Origin: Zygnema cylindricum
Taxonomy: Eukaryota; Streptophyta; Zygnematophyceae; Zygnematales; Zygnemataceae
Assembly: GCA_037447655.1 (NCBI GenBank)
Contig: JBBHKE010001935.1
Location: 221,683-285,682 of the forward strand
DNA: 64,000 nucleotides
Reading direction: 5' to 3'
Below the pieces are notes generated by a model. It was not told the origin of the DNA, made no database searches, and saw only the letters and a program-made list of their open reading frames with translations. The position numbers were made by a program, and so were the translations under genes. This document shows positions 29,665-41,143 of this stretch, piece by piece; the first letter of the stretch is position 1; each line of letters opens with the position of its first letter.

Positions 29665-30635
29665 GTCTTTCTCGTTCTGTTTTGAATCTGCAAGAAATCA
29701 TCCAAACCTGCAAGAGTATCATCTTCTTGGAGACCCGGATAGTTAGGAAGATGAAAGTCATCAGAATTATCTGACTCAAATCTGATTCTCACTGACTTTG
29801 AGAATTTGAAGGGATCTACCGACTTCCCTTCATCCATAACTACCAGATGCTTTACTAGAATTATATCTTATCTCTTTAGTTCATACACTCTATACCCTTT
29901 GACATCCTCATCATATTCTAGCAAGTATCCGGGTTTCTCTTTAAGATTTAGTTTCCAGTTAAATTTATCTATATCTAAACTCAAGACTTTACTACCAAAA
30001 ACCTTTAAGTGAGATAGATCTGGTTTTTGGACGGTCCATCTCTCATATGGAGTTTCGTCTTTCACCGCTGAAGTATGTACTCTATTTCTTAAATAATTAG
30101 CACAATTCATAACTTCGGCCCAAAATCTTTTTCCTATCCTTTTATTTGACAGCATACTCTGGGCACTATCATTCAGTGTCTTATTCAATCTTTCGGATAC
30201 ACCATTCTGTTCTGGGTCTTCCGGAACTGTCTTTTGATGTTGCATACCGTCCTCTCTTAAGAACTCCTCAAACTGATTGGAGGTATATTCCCCTCCTTTG
30301 TCATTTCTTACTCTCTTTATTGAGGTCTCGTGAAGCTTCTCGGCCCATGTCTTATATTGTTTGAAATACTCCAAAGTTTTTGATTTGTTTTTCAAAAAAT
30401 ATACCCGAAAGTACCGAGATGAATCATTAATAATGGTAAGCATAAATCTTTTCCCTCTGGGTGATGGCACTCTTGCTGGTCCCCAAATGTCCGTGTGTAC
30501 CAAATCAAGAACTTTTTCTCCTTTATAGGTTGCTTCTTTTGGAAATGGTAATCTATGTGCTTTAGCGTGAGCACACCCAGTGCAATCACTTAAATTCTCA
30601 TTTTCCCCAAAGCATATCCCTTCAACTACTCCCAT
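29646..30635 (-). pseudogene. CopF integrase (255-aa open part plus linker)
   Basis: 30635-29868 keeps the second pair of the zinc finger (DCTGC), then D49 (VHTDIWGP), D112 (in R-N-D-K-G-G-E-Y, where SDNGGEY is usual) and E148 (NGVSERLN), with the D,D35E spacing. The C-terminal linker is 29837-29646 (MDEGKSVDPFKF). The first His pair lies in the damaged region 30636-30700. Confidence 0.84.
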
Positions 30636-31300
30636 TTTTTTTCATTTTTTTTAACTTTTCTAGATTCACATGCACAAGTCTCTTATGCCACAACATAATA
30701 TCATTGACACCAGCAGAGTAAAGTTTGAGTTTTTCATTACTTAAAGAAAGTTTGAACATTCCTTGGCTACCTTTCTAAGCAGTGAAATACACATCTTCCT
30801 CAAAGCTAGGTGTAAAAACTCCTTTTATGGTGCTTGTTTCAAAATCTTTATCATCTAATATAGATGTAGAAATAAGGTTTTTATTTAAATCCGGAATAAA
30901 CAATACATCGGAGAATGTAACTATTGAGGTTTTCCCTTCCACTTTGACTTTCAGATCTACCGATCCTACATAAGTAGTGGTAACTACCCTCCCATCCCCA
31001 TATTCAATCTCTACTCTAGGAATCTTTCTCAGCTTAGTGAAGAGATGCTTATCCTTGCATATGTGCATAAAGGCACTTGAATCCACAATCCAACCCCCTT
31101 CACCTTTTAGTCCACCAAAAGCACATTTCTGCTTTTGTGGAATTTCGACTTATGTCTTTTCCTCCAACTCCCTATCCAAAAGAAGTTTGTCGTCCTCCTC
31201 ATCGGATTCCTCCTCGAGTACTTGTGTGACAATTTCCTTTTTCTTCCCTTGTGAATGACCAATGGTCTGCCCTTCCTTTATCCAAAGCTCGGTCAGTTTG
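30636..31300 (-). pseudogene. CopF protease and GAG-pre-integrase (decayed)
   Basis: The stretch 30775-31086 starts in the protease motif, read as M-D-S-S-A-F-M-H-I-C (DSGAS changed to DSSAF), and continues KLRKIPRVEIEYGDGR and DVLFIPDLNKNLIST. A stop follows near 30776. Acidic linker remnants lie upstream, around 31150-31250. Confidence 0.82.
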
Positions 31301-32209
31301 GTACATTCCGCCATGTAATGCCTGGGTTTCTTGTAGAAATGACAAAGCCCCTTAGGTCCCCATGTTCTTGACTCATCGGATTGATTTTTTTGGTCTTCCC
31401 CTGCATGACTTTAAAAGGGTTTTTCGTGAATCTTTGTTTCTCCAACTTGCTCCGGCCGCCAAGGCTTGTCCACTCTTAACTCCTCTCCGGATTTTGATTG
31501 TATTTTTTTGGACGAGAATCATACCAACTACCGAATTCCATATCCACCTGGAGTTCGACAGATCTTTTACTCGGTTCACAATGATCTCATACTCATCAAG
31601 TAGTTTTATGATAAGCAGTGAACCTTTGCCTCCTCGGTTTTTTCTTTTCTGGCACACACTAACTCCATGAAGAGTATAGCCAGCTTATTGCAGGAATCGA
31701 GGATCTTCTCTCCTTTGTGAAAGTATCCATTGATCTTTTGCCGTGCCTGCTTTTGTTACTGAATCATACCGCACCGGTATATATCTATAAGTGTATCCAG
31801 ATCCGATGCCCTTTCCACTTGCAAATGAGGACTTCCGAGTCCTTGTGTGAGATGACGGAGGATAAAGTGCTTGGCCACCATGTTGTTGTAGTCCCAAGTA
31901 TTGATGTCATTCTTCTAATTCCTCGGAATAGGAGACATGAAAAAAAAACTGGTTGCTATAGATGTGGTTTTCTCTTTTTCTTTCCCCTTTTCCATCACGA
32001 TGTTTTCTCCGTCTTCTGAGTCCCATAATGGCGGTGGATCTGGTTTCGTAGTAAATCTGCTTTCTCTAAATCCTGGTGGGATAGCAAGAGCGGATGGACG
32101 CTTTACTCGCCCACTCACTATTCCCCAAAATCATTTCTCATATAGGGCTCCCATCGTAATACTCTCCCAATAGATGAACCCAGTCCCGTTGAATGTGGGC
32201 ACCCTAGAG
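31301..32209 (-). pseudogene. CopF gag (decayed)
   Basis: The pieces 31915-32118 (SGRVKRPSALAIPPGF), 31685-31897 and 31373-31657 (WIWNSVVGMILVQKN) align in order with CopE gag. The knuckle near 31320-31360 reads C-H-F-Y, so the second Cys is lost. Several stops and frameshifts are present. Confidence 0.82.
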
Positions 32210-32224
32210 GGTGGGCCCATAACC
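32210..32224 (-). promoter_or_regulatory. CopF primer-binding site
   Basis: The plus strand is GGTGGGCCCATAACC, an exact anticodon-arm sequence, next to the LTR end TGCAACTTTGAGACC. Confidence 0.84.
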
Positions 32225-33222
32225 TGCAACTTTGAGACCTTTATTAGTACTCAAAGTAGGCAGCCTACCAGAAGCCCCTATGATAGCCTCAAACCCTTCG
32301 TCTTTGTATGAGTATTAATGACACCCTCAGAGAATATAGACTGACCAGACTGCACCCCTAGGAAGAGCAGACTCCCTTGAGTCTACTACAAAAAGATTCC
32401 TTGAATTTGCTCCTTTGAGCAGTAAATTATCAATGGTCAAAGATGACCTTTTATAAAGGAGCTCCTTGGGAGAGAGGCGGCTACTTCTAATTCTCCTAAG
32501 TTCTAAACCCCTCTCTAATCCCTCTATTTCTAAAGCACGGAGCTAATCTAATCATTGTACAGTATACAAAAGGTACTTGGCCCGAAGTACTTTCAGTATA
32601 GCCATTGTACGGCATGGCCAAGAAGACGATGCCCCCCATATCCGAGTTCGCCATGGTATGTCCCGCAGATGCCGCTATCCAATGCCATGTTGCCACGTGT
32701 CACCTGGTGTGGCTGTGATTCCAAATTGCCATATCGTCCATTCCCCGATGCCGACCTTTTCCTCTTCCGTCTGATTGATATCGGCCTTAATTCAGGACCG
32801 TTAAAAATACAAGTAGTATTTCCGATGTATCTCTATCTAACTATCTTTATGTGATTGTTGTTCGTTTGTTAGTTAAATGAACTTCTATATTTCCATATGG
32901 TTAAGTAGCTTTAGTACCATATAAAACTCGACACAGGTGTTAGGCTACATGGTAACGAAACTAGGTTGTTTAGACGAACGGAAGGTACAAAGATCAAATC
33001 CTGGGTCCGTCAAGCTTTTTGGCAAGTTTACAAAAAGGGGTACTTTCTGACTCTAGGAGAAGCATAAGCAGCCATGGCTCTTGCTTCCTCTTCAACCTTT
33101 AGTGACTACAGCAAGTATGGGGCACAGGAGAGAAAAGTTACAAGCAGGCTACCTTTGCTTTTTCCTCCTCATTTTAGATTAATTAAGAAAGCTAAAAAAT
33201 AGAAAAACTTTTAATTTCAACA
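32225..33222 (-). repeat. CopF 5' LTR
   Basis: 998 bp, (plus) TGCAACTTTGAG...TTTCAACA. It matches the split 3' copy and is followed by TGTGC. Confidence 0.9.
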
Positions 33223-33227
33223 TGTGC

Positions 33228-33782
33228 CACGTGTTAATTGATGTGAAGTCCACCGCAAATCGCTGAAAACTTATTCTGCGATCTCGGCATGCTTCGCGGC
33301 CATCCGATTAAATTGGATTTCAATTATAGCCATCATAAATACTTGCGAGATATTTGATTCATCTTGAAACAAAATGCGCGGTATTTTTTTCGGAAGTTCC
33401 GTACAGCGTTCAACATAAACTGTATCTATGTCGTTAAATGAAATATCCTACGTGTGAGTGGTTATATAATTATCAAAACCTATTTGGTAGAACTTTGATC
33501 TTAGACTAATTTGCTAAGGTTACCGGCTACCGACGGCTATGATGGACAACACATACCAAGTTCAAATCTTAAGTCTGTCAATCACTATTTTTGTAAATCT
33601 ACCAATCTAATGTCTGTCCCCGTCTGGATAGCATAGGCGGCCATGGCTCTATCTCCCTCAACAACTTTCAGTGATTTCCACAAATGTGGGAGTTGGAAAA
33701 AGGAGTTAGAGGCAGACTGCCTCTGCTTCTTTTCTACATTTTACAAAACCTAGAAAATACTAAAATAACCTTTAATTTCTAG
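33228..33782 (-). repeat. CopD 5' LTR, U3 part
   Basis: It resumes the CopD LTR after CopF with CACGTGTTAATTG. It has an imperfect ATTTG/GAAACAAAAT inverted repeat near 33350, the tRNA-half-like block (33526-33580), AGCCATGG-like GGCCATGG near 33640, and the end AATTTCTAG near 33782 (expected TCTACA). Confidence 0.78.
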
Positions 33783-33994
33783 ATATAGCAACTTCAACAG
33801 TTGATTAAACACATCATAGACACAATAGCTCTGCAAATCTACCACAATGAAGATAATATCAGGTTGAACACACACACACAATTACAAGTATCTGCCTACA
33901 AAGATCTTTGAGATATTTACATATTAAAATGCCAAAAACAAGTTGTACAATTTTTGACTACAAAGTGTTCATAACTCCAAAAATAACTAAGTGC
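33783..33994 (-). repeat. Fragment resembling a GagB-related LTR
   Basis: AT-rich, with stretches like CTGCAAATCTACCACAATGAAG and CACAAAG...TTTGCC-type blocks shared with the solo LTR at 11029-12025 (around 11190-11300). There is no coding frame. Probably a truncated LTR into which neighbours inserted. Confidence 0.4.
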
Positions 33995-34598
33995 AGTAAT
34001 TTTGTGACCTCCATTGGTCCACAAAATGTCTAGCTTATATGAAGCCTCTAGGATAATATTTGCAGTTTTGAATTTGGCAATGAATAAGTGCCACCCTAGC
34101 AGGCAAAAACTTTGACCGACTACACCCTTGTGTAGCTTGGACTCCCTTCAGTCCACAACAAAAATAATCACTGAATTTGCTCAACCGAGCATTAAGTTAT
34201 GGTTGTTCAAAGACAGCATATTTGTACAGATGGCCTCTGGGAGAGAGAATTTTTTTCAAATTTTATCTAAGTCCTGAAAAACTCCTAATAGCTACTTTAA
34301 ACTAATCAACATGAAGTACCCTAATTATGGTAAATACAAAGTACAGCAGCCGCCGTACTTTATGTACAGATATATTCGGCACCATTCCCGATCAACCATG
34401 TGGCAAAATAGGCTAATGGCATTCTGTCCCTTTTCTCTTCCGACATCCTATAGAATGATGCCACGTGTCATTTCCTCCCATTTCGCCGAACTTCTCCCAT
34501 ATAGTCGATCCGGCATACCGACACTCACGCGTGCCGTCCGTTCTTTTCAAGGTGATCAATTTCAGCCGTTCGATCTGACGGCGCGCCGAATAAATGTT
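33995..34598 (-). repeat. CopG 3' LTR, first part
   Basis: It begins (plus) AGTAATTTTGTGACCTCC; the minus strand ends ATG-GAG-GTC-ACA, the in-LTR gag start. It has GGACTCCCTTCAGTCC (leader hairpin), GTAC motifs (34318, 34331, 34354, 34365), and is split by GagB2 with the duplication GACCG. Confidence 0.75.
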
Positions 34599-34603
34599 GA
34601 CCG

Positions 34604-35988
34604 TGTTGTCCACAGCCTATTTCAGCCATGGATTACTCACGGAAGACACCCACAGACTACCCCAAAACAGCTCTGTTTCAGACAACGCAGATTACTCCAC
34701 AATATACAAAAGTACCTCAAACTGCACTAGTATGCAGTATGTACTAGACAATATAACCTCCCAAAGTTAGAGCTTGATCCACAAATGAATCCTAAAGATA
34801 TGAGCTCCAGAGATTCCCAGACACAGCTGACAGCTTATCAAACTAACCAATTAAATCTCTCACATAATTCTAAAGAAACAGCAGAACAGAATGAAACTAT
34901 AGAACCATATAATTTCTATATCATAGAACATACACACAAAGTTACATATCAAGATATCAATCAGAGTGATCACACTGACAGGTCAAAGATGCAGAAAAAC
35001 AGTCTGCCATTACTTTGATCAACTCAGCTGATAATGAAAATAAACTAAGTCCTACAATTTATACTCACATAGCTATCTACTGAGCCCTACACTAATTAAA
35101 TAAATACACGTGTATCTAAGTACTGTACTCGAATAAAGTCACTGTACGTCAGCGGTACGTCTACTGTAACGGAAGTACGTCTAAACCCTAATTATAACAT
35201 CTATCCTATTTCACTATTGTAACACTAAAAATTAATTCACTATATACAAATTAAAGTTGCTTAAGATATTTACAAATAAGGGCCGTACATATATAGTGCC
35301 ACTTGCTTTGTCAGCAATTGGCGAATCCGTCCAAAAGACCGTACACGCAAAACCGACATCTCTTGATAGCAAGTCGGTTGCGCAAAACGACGCCACCTGC
35401 TTTTCAATTGTCGTCCAGTCCGATTTTCTCCGCCGTTGACGTACGCGTGATCGGACGATTATATTAGCGTCCTGTAGCATTGTCCCAATGTGGTCCCACT
35501 TCGAATCGAGTCCGTCCACTCGATTCGTATCCACCGTTCATTCTTGTCGTTTGTTTCACCATATGTCACATGAGTCCAATCGACTGTGGTAATGCGGTAC
35601 GAAGCACCTGAGTGCATACGGCGAGCTTCATCACTTGTGGTCTCGCACGAATCACGTCCGTTGACACGATCTGAATCAATGTTCCATATTGAACTTGTAC
35701 AAGAAATTTACCGGATGTCTGGTCTAAACTATATCCGTTCGATTCTGCGAATCTGCTCGCTCGATGTTAAACGCGTGTATGTGAGTGTCGGCGCCATTCA
35801 GAAATACCTGCAAAATCCTCATCTGCTGACGCGTGTCCCTGTAGAAGTACAGTACACTCTTTTGTCCTTATACTATTGTAACACTATTAGGGGTCAGTAC
35901 TAAATTGTGTATACCAAAAAACATTCTAAGTACTAAACCCTCTCTCACTGACCTATTTACTGAGTACTAAAGTTTTCAAATCACAACA
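34604..35988 (-). repeat. GagB2 outer 3' LTR (full)
   Basis: 1385 bp, TGTTGTCC...CACAACA, matching 39755-41138 over its length. Short frames inside it recur in all copies, but only because the copies are near identical. Confidence 0.9.
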
Positions 35989-36291
35989 CTTTAGCTATTG
36001 CGTCGCTGTCTTTTGGTATTTCAAAGAGGCGGACAGACGGACAAGATGATGTCAACGGCAGGCACACATTTTCGAAAAAAAAAAAAACCACACCAAATAT
36101 TATCACACGATGTGGAATAAAGTCTTCACTTAACATAATGACAATTGAACAAGGACAGACCATAAGAAGGATGGAAACAGGCGCATAAAATTGGAGGCGA
36201 CAATAGCAGAAAGAAATATGAAATTCATTATATAACGGTGATCCCGTTTTACAAAAGAATATTAAACCACAAATGTCCTCGAGGCCATTGA

Positions 36292-36579
36292 CCTACACTA
36301 TCACTGTATGCATTGTCTCGGCTTGGATCTATAGCTAGAAAAGTATTATTTAAAGAATCTAAACAACCCAATGCTACACAACCTATCTATTGTCTAATGG
36401 GCAACATATCTAAAAGAACTATTTTTAAATGTCCAGCTGGAGACACCAAGAATATCAAATCCGCTTTGGCAAATTTTGACGCCTTTTTTCATATCCATGA
36501 CGTCTTCACATTGTTGTACGGTGCTTCCTCAAAAAATGAGTGGCGGAAATTAAACACCCTTGGAGATGAAACAGACTAA
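36292..36579 (+). CDS. Short unrecognised frame in the captured segment
   Basis: Open from about 36292 to the TAA at 36577-36579, roughly 95 codons with no ATG near its start (36313 is TTG). The protein would contain LFKESKQPNATQPIYCLMG and FKCPAGDTKNIKSALANF, with His/Phe-rich FFHIHDVF. I do not recognise a family. It may be an exon fragment of a host gene or chance. Its codons differ in style from the surrounding element. Confidence 0.25.
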   Translation, partial: PTLSLYALSRLGSIARKVLFKESKQPNATQPIYCLMGNISKRTIFKCPAGDTKNIKSALANFDAFFHIHDVFTLLYGASSKNEWRKLNTLGDETD

Positions 36580-36828
36580 GGCAAAGGGGAGGGAAAATCG
36601 ACAGAAAATGAGAAAAACAGCAAGGGTAAGAGAAAAGGAGGAGAGGGGAAGGCGAGGAGCAGATATTTGGGAGAAGGGGAGGTGAAGTGCAGATTTGGGG
36701 AAAAGAGAGAGAGGGAAAGCAGGGCGAAAGGGAGGATTTTTGGGAGAGGGGAGGGGAAAGGCAGATTTGGGGAAGAAGGAGAGGGAAAGGAGAGGGAAAG
36801 GGAGGATTGTTGGGAGAGGGGAGGGGAA
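36580..36828 (+). repeat. Purine-rich tract (G/A) of about 250 bp
   Basis: The plus strand is almost all G and A, with imperfect repeats built on GGGAGAGGGGAGGGG and GCAGATTTGGGGA. Such homopurine DNA can form triplex structures. It ends at the truncated LTR. Confidence 0.8.
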
Positions 36829-37771
36829 TAATGAAAATAAACTAGGTCGTACAATTTATACTCACATAGCTATCTACTGAGCCCTACACTAATTAAATAA
36901 ATACACGTGTTTCTAAGTACTGTACTCGAATAAAGTCACTGTACGTCAGCGGTACGTCTACTGTAACGGAAGTACGTCTAAACCCTAATTATAACATCTA
37001 TCCTATTTCACTATTGTAACACTAAAAATTAATTCACTATATACAAATTAGAGTTGCTTCAGATATTTACAAATAAGTGCCGTACATATATAGTGCCACT
37101 TGCTTTGTCAGCAATTGGCGAATCCGTCCAAAAGACCGTACACGCAAAACCGACATCTCTTGATAGCAAGTCGGTTGCACAAAACGACGCAACCTGCTTT
37201 TCAATTGTCGTCCTGTCTGATTTTCTCCGCCGTTGATGTACGCGTGATCGGATGATTATATTAGCATCCTGTAGCATTGTCCCAATGTGGTCCCACTTCG
37301 AATCGAGTCCGTCCACCGTTCATTCTTGTCGTTTGTTTCAGCATATGTCACATGAGTCCAATCGACTGTGGTAATGCGTTACGAAGCACGTGAGTGCATA
37401 CGGCGTGCTTCATCACTTGTGGTCCCGCACGAATCACGTCCGTTGACACGATCTGAATCAATGTTCCATATTGAACCCGTACAGTAAATTTACCAGATGT
37501 CCGGTCTAAACTATATCCGTTCGATTCTGCGAATCTGCTCGCTCGATGTTAGACGCGTGTATGTGAGTGTCAACGCCATTCAGAAATACCTGCAAAATCC
37601 TCATCTGCTAACACGTGTCCCTGTAGAAGTACAGTACACTCTTTTGTCCTTATACTACTGTAACACTATTAGGGGTCAGTACTAAAGTGTGTATACCAAA
37701 AAATATTCTAAGTACTAATCCCTCTCTCACTGACCTATTTACTGAGTACTAAAGTTTTCAAATCACAACAC
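36829..37771 (-). repeat. GagB2 inner LTR copy (truncated)
   Basis: It equals 35029-35988 of the outer LTR, so the last 440 bases (R-U5 side, including the gag start) are missing. It lies directly beside the polypurine tract, so it is in the normal 3' LTR position. Confidence 0.88.
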
Positions 37772-37788
37772 TCCCCTAAAAATTTAGA
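37772..37788 (-). promoter_or_regulatory. GagB2 polypurine tract
   Basis: Element strand CTAAATTTTTAGGGGAG before TGTTGTGATTTG. A similar second block lies near 37918 (plus CTCCTCCTAAG). Confidence 0.78.
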
Positions 37789-37990
37789 CTCAGTACTTCA
37801 CTCAGTCTACAGAACTGTCTCCTGTAATTCAGGTACATATTGAAGCAGGGACTAAGAAAATTTTTTTAAGTTCGGAAATAACCTTCACTACTAAACATCC
37901 AAAACTTTACAAAACAACACTCCTCCTAAGTTTTGGATGTGTTAGTGTTAAGCATACATATAGTAGCAACTCTAAGATTTTGTCAGACTT

Positions 37991-39780
37991 TCAGCCACTC
38001 CAATTTGTCTTCCATTTCAACAATGATATTTTGCTTTGGAGGCATCGATGTTTCCGCCTCAAAAATAACTTTTCCGGTCTTTTGTGTGGTCGCTTGTGGA
38101 GCTGGTTTCTCCAGTTGGTCTTCCGTAATCTGTACCTTCTTCTCGTTTTCTTACTACATTGTGATCTCCTCATAGACTTTGTACCGTTTCCATGATTGGC
38201 CTCCCCATTACCTCTATAAAGTCTGGTTTTTCTCACTAATATTTGATCTTTTTCAGTAGATCTACCAATATTATGACTTTTCCCATTCTCATAAACTTCC
38301 TTTCTGAACCTCATTTTCTGAAAAAACTCTACCAATCTTTCGCTGAATTTATTAATTTTTAAGCCCACGTTATTTTTCATCTCAAATGTTAATTCCCCAT
38401 CTTGTGTGAATTCACCATTTTCTATTTCATCATCTTCCTCCCTTACTCTAATTTTTCTGTCATCTTTCCCTTTCTTTTCTCTAACTTTTGCTTTCACTTT
38501 ATGTTTCTCCATATCTAAAGAATATTCTGATTTCAATTTTAAGTGTACTTCACTCCTTTTACTCCCCTTTCTTCAAGAGGCTCATCCCCTTGTAAGTCAT
38601 TTTCACACACTAATTTATCACAAGAAAGACTCACAAACACCGAGTCTTTTTCACTCTTTTCTTTTTCCCCACTATCTTTGATAGCCACACTATTTTCAGT
38701 TACTTCCACTTCCACTTTCGGGTGCCCTTCACTCCCTTCAACTCCTCCTATTTTGATAACCCCTTCTTTTCGGAAGTTTGTGTCACTTACCAATCTGCCA
38801 TTGAAAGCATTGACAGTAGACAAATCCTTTTCTGGTACCTCTTCCTCCACTCCATTTTTTGTGGCAACAAACTCTCCCTTTCCTTCCTCTTTCACCATAT
38901 TCCGAAAAACGTAGACACTCGGTAAGTAAACAAATTCGTCAACAGAAGGTGTAAGTCTCCTGTCATCGGTCAAGTCTTGTTCCTCACTCATAAACGCACT
39001 TGTTTCCCTCCTTGTTGAGGGCCGAACTTGGTTGTTGTCCCATCCATCTATGAATTTTCGTGTAACACATGCACTTTTATATGATGGACATACCCTAAAG
39101 GTATGTCCTAAATCATTACAATAAAAACAGTTTTTAGGTCCATTTCCGGACATAGTGTTACCTCTAATTTTCCGAAACTGTGACTTAGAAACCTCCATAT
39201 TCCTTTCAAAGACCTTTTTACTATCTTCTTCATCTAACACTATGCGGATTCCCATGCTTGAGTTCCAATCCTTTTTATCAATTTGAGCGAGTCTATTTGA
39301 TGCATTTCTATAGTCACTAGGTAAGCCTCTCATTAATAAGACAACTTGTTGTGCGTCTATAAAGCTTCCTCCTGCCAAAGCATTTTCTGCAAATAATCTT
39401 TCCATACTAGTACAATACTCTACCATGCTTCCGCCTACATACTTATATCCAAAAAGTTTAGTGGCGCTACTAAGCCAGTGATACAAAGAAGTCTCCGAAT
39501 ACCTACATTCTAGACATTTCCATAGGTCAGCTGCATTTCTTAACTTAAGGTATGTCATTACCAATTTCTCTGTCAAGGATTTAACCCTTAGACACTCACG
39601 GTTCTTTTTCTCCCAACCACTTGATGTCTCGGCCAAACTCCCGTCCACCACATCCATTAGCTCCATCACCTCGAAGTAGCTCTCGAGCATACACCTCCAG
39701 TAGTAATAGTTAGATCCATCAAAAATGGGTAGCCATGGGCGAGGGCCCATAACCTGTTGTCCATAGCCTATTTTAGCCAT
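37991..39780 (-). pseudogene. GagB2 gag-like protein, one frameshift
   Basis: The frame starts at ATG 39780 inside the LTR and passes the primer-binding site as Q-V-M-G-P. The first part (38539-39780, 413 aa) has the gag core PWLPIFDGSNYYYW, AADLWKCLECRY, LMRGLPSDYRNAS, and a full knuckle C218-C221-H226-C231. A small insertion near 38540 (in G-V-K-x) moves the frame; the second part (37991-38536, 181 aa) is the charged and basic tail, sharing DGELT...NVGLKI and V-R-K-T-x-L-Y-R-G with GagB. No enzyme domain is present. It was a working gag until the frameshift. Confidence 0.85.
39741..39754 (-). promoter_or_regulatory. GagB2 primer-binding site
   Basis: Plus strand GAGGGCCCATAACC; 13 of 14 bases match the anticodon arm (T to A at the second base). 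Confidence 0.78.
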
Positions 39781-41138
39781 GGATTACTCACGGAAGACAC
39801 CCACAGACTACCCCAAAATAGTTGTGTTTCAGACAACACAGATTACTCCACAATATACAAAAGTACCTCAAACTGCACCAGTATGCAGTATGTACTAGAC
39901 AATATAACCTCCCAAAGTTACAGCTTGATCCAAAAATGAATCCAAAAGATATGAGCTCCAGATTTTCCAAAAAACAGCTGACAACTTATCAAACTAACCA
40001 ATTAAATCTCTCACAGAATTCTAAAGAAACATCAGAACAGAATGAAACTATACAACCATATAATTTCTATATCATAGAACATACACACAAAGTTTCATAT
40101 CAAGATATCAATCAGAGTGATCACACTGACAGGTCAAAGATAAAGAAAAACAGTTTGCCATTACTTTGATCAACTCAACTGATAATGAAAATAAACTAAG
40201 TCCTACAATTTATACTCACATAGCTATCTAGTGAGCCCTACACTAATTAAATAAATACACGTGTATCTAAGTACTGTACTCGAATAAAGTCACTGTACGT
40301 CAGCGGTACGTCTACTGTAACGGAAGTACGTCTAAACCCTAATTATAACATCTATCCTATTTCACTATTGTAACACTAAAAATTAATTCACTATATACAA
40401 ATTAAAGTTGCTTCAGATATTTACAAATAAGTGTCGTACATATATAGTGCCACTTGCTTTGTCAGCAATTGGCGAATCCGTCCAAAATACCGTACACGCA
40501 AAACCGACATCTCTTGATAGCAAGTCGGTTGCGCAAAACGACGCAACCTGCTTTTCAATTGTCGTCCTGTCCGATTTTCTCCTCCGTTGATGTACGCGTG
40601 ATCGGACGATTATATTAGCGTCCTGTAGCATTGTCCCAATGTGGTCCCACTTCGAATCGAGTCCGTCCACTCGATTTGTATCCACCGTTCATTCTTGTCG
40701 TTTGTTTCAGCATATGTACATGAGTCCAATCGACTGTGGTAATGCGGTACGAAGCACCTGAGTGCATACGGCGAGCTTCATCACTTGTGGTCCCGCACGA
40801 ATCACGTCCGTTGACACGATCTGAATCAATGTTCCATATTGAACCCGTACAGTAAATTTACCGGATGTCCGGTCTAAACTATATCCGTTCGATTTTGCGA
40901 ATCTGCTCGCTCGATGTTAGACGCGTGTATGTGAGTGTCGCCGCCATTCATAAATACCTGCAAAATCTTCATCTGCTAACGCGTGTCCCTGTAGAAATAC
41001 AGAACACTCTTTTGTCCTTATACCACTGTAACACTATTAGGGGTCAGTACTAAAGTGTGTATACCAAAAAATATTCTAAGTACTAAACCCTCTCTCACTG
41101 ACCTATTTACTGAGTACTAAAGTTTTCAAATCACAACA
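39755..41138 (-). repeat. GagB2 5' LTR
   Basis: 1384 bp, TGTTGTCC...CACAACA. It is followed by GACCG and the rest of the CopG LTR. Confidence 0.9.
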
Positions 41139-41143
41139 GACCG

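Larger units (their letters stand above)
20424..33222 (-). mobile_element. CopF, full-length Ty1/copia element (minus), interrupted by CopE
   Basis: The 3' LTR is 20424-20648 plus 27103-27867, the internal region 27868-32224, the 5' LTR 32225-33222. Exact duplication TGTGC is at 20419-20423 and 33223-33227. Both LTRs match after removal of CopE. The polyprotein is in the copia order but broken into at least nine pieces, so it is clearly older than CopE. The target was the CopD 5' LTR near a CCAAT-like site. Confidence 0.9.
35989..36828. other. Captured foreign segment between two LTR copies
   Basis: 840 bp with no similarity to other elements in the window. On its left edge CTTTAG may be what is left of the GagB2 polypurine border. 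It contains a poly-A run (36075-36087), a short plus-strand frame (36289-36579) and a purine-rich block. It could be host DNA picked up by read-through transcription, template switching or recombination. Confidence 0.6.
34604..41138 (-). mobile_element. GagB2, gag-only LTR element with three LTR copies and captured DNA (minus)
   Basis: Exact duplication GACCG (34599-34603, 41139-41143). Minus order: 5' LTR 41138-39755, primer-binding site, gag in two frames, polypurine tract, truncated LTR 37771-36829, foreign segment 36828-35989, full LTR 35988-34604. No pol motif is present. The related GagB shares the gag core at clear but moderate identity, while the LTR is longer (1385 versus 930-960 bp). 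All three LTR copies are nearly identical, so the odd structure probably arose in one replication or recombination event. Confidence 0.9.

Noticed and set aside
35232-35534. About 100-aa minus-strand frame (MDTNRVDGLDSKWDHIG...) repeated at 37059-37316 and 40413-40685
   Set aside because: It is open in all three GagB2 LTR copies, but these are near-identical duplicates, so conservation is no evidence of coding. It overlaps another open frame on the plus strand and has no gag or pol similarity.
36576-36854. Minus-strand frame rich in Ser, Pro, Phe and Leu
   Set aside because: It is the complement of the purine-rich tract; low-complexity translation without family signs.
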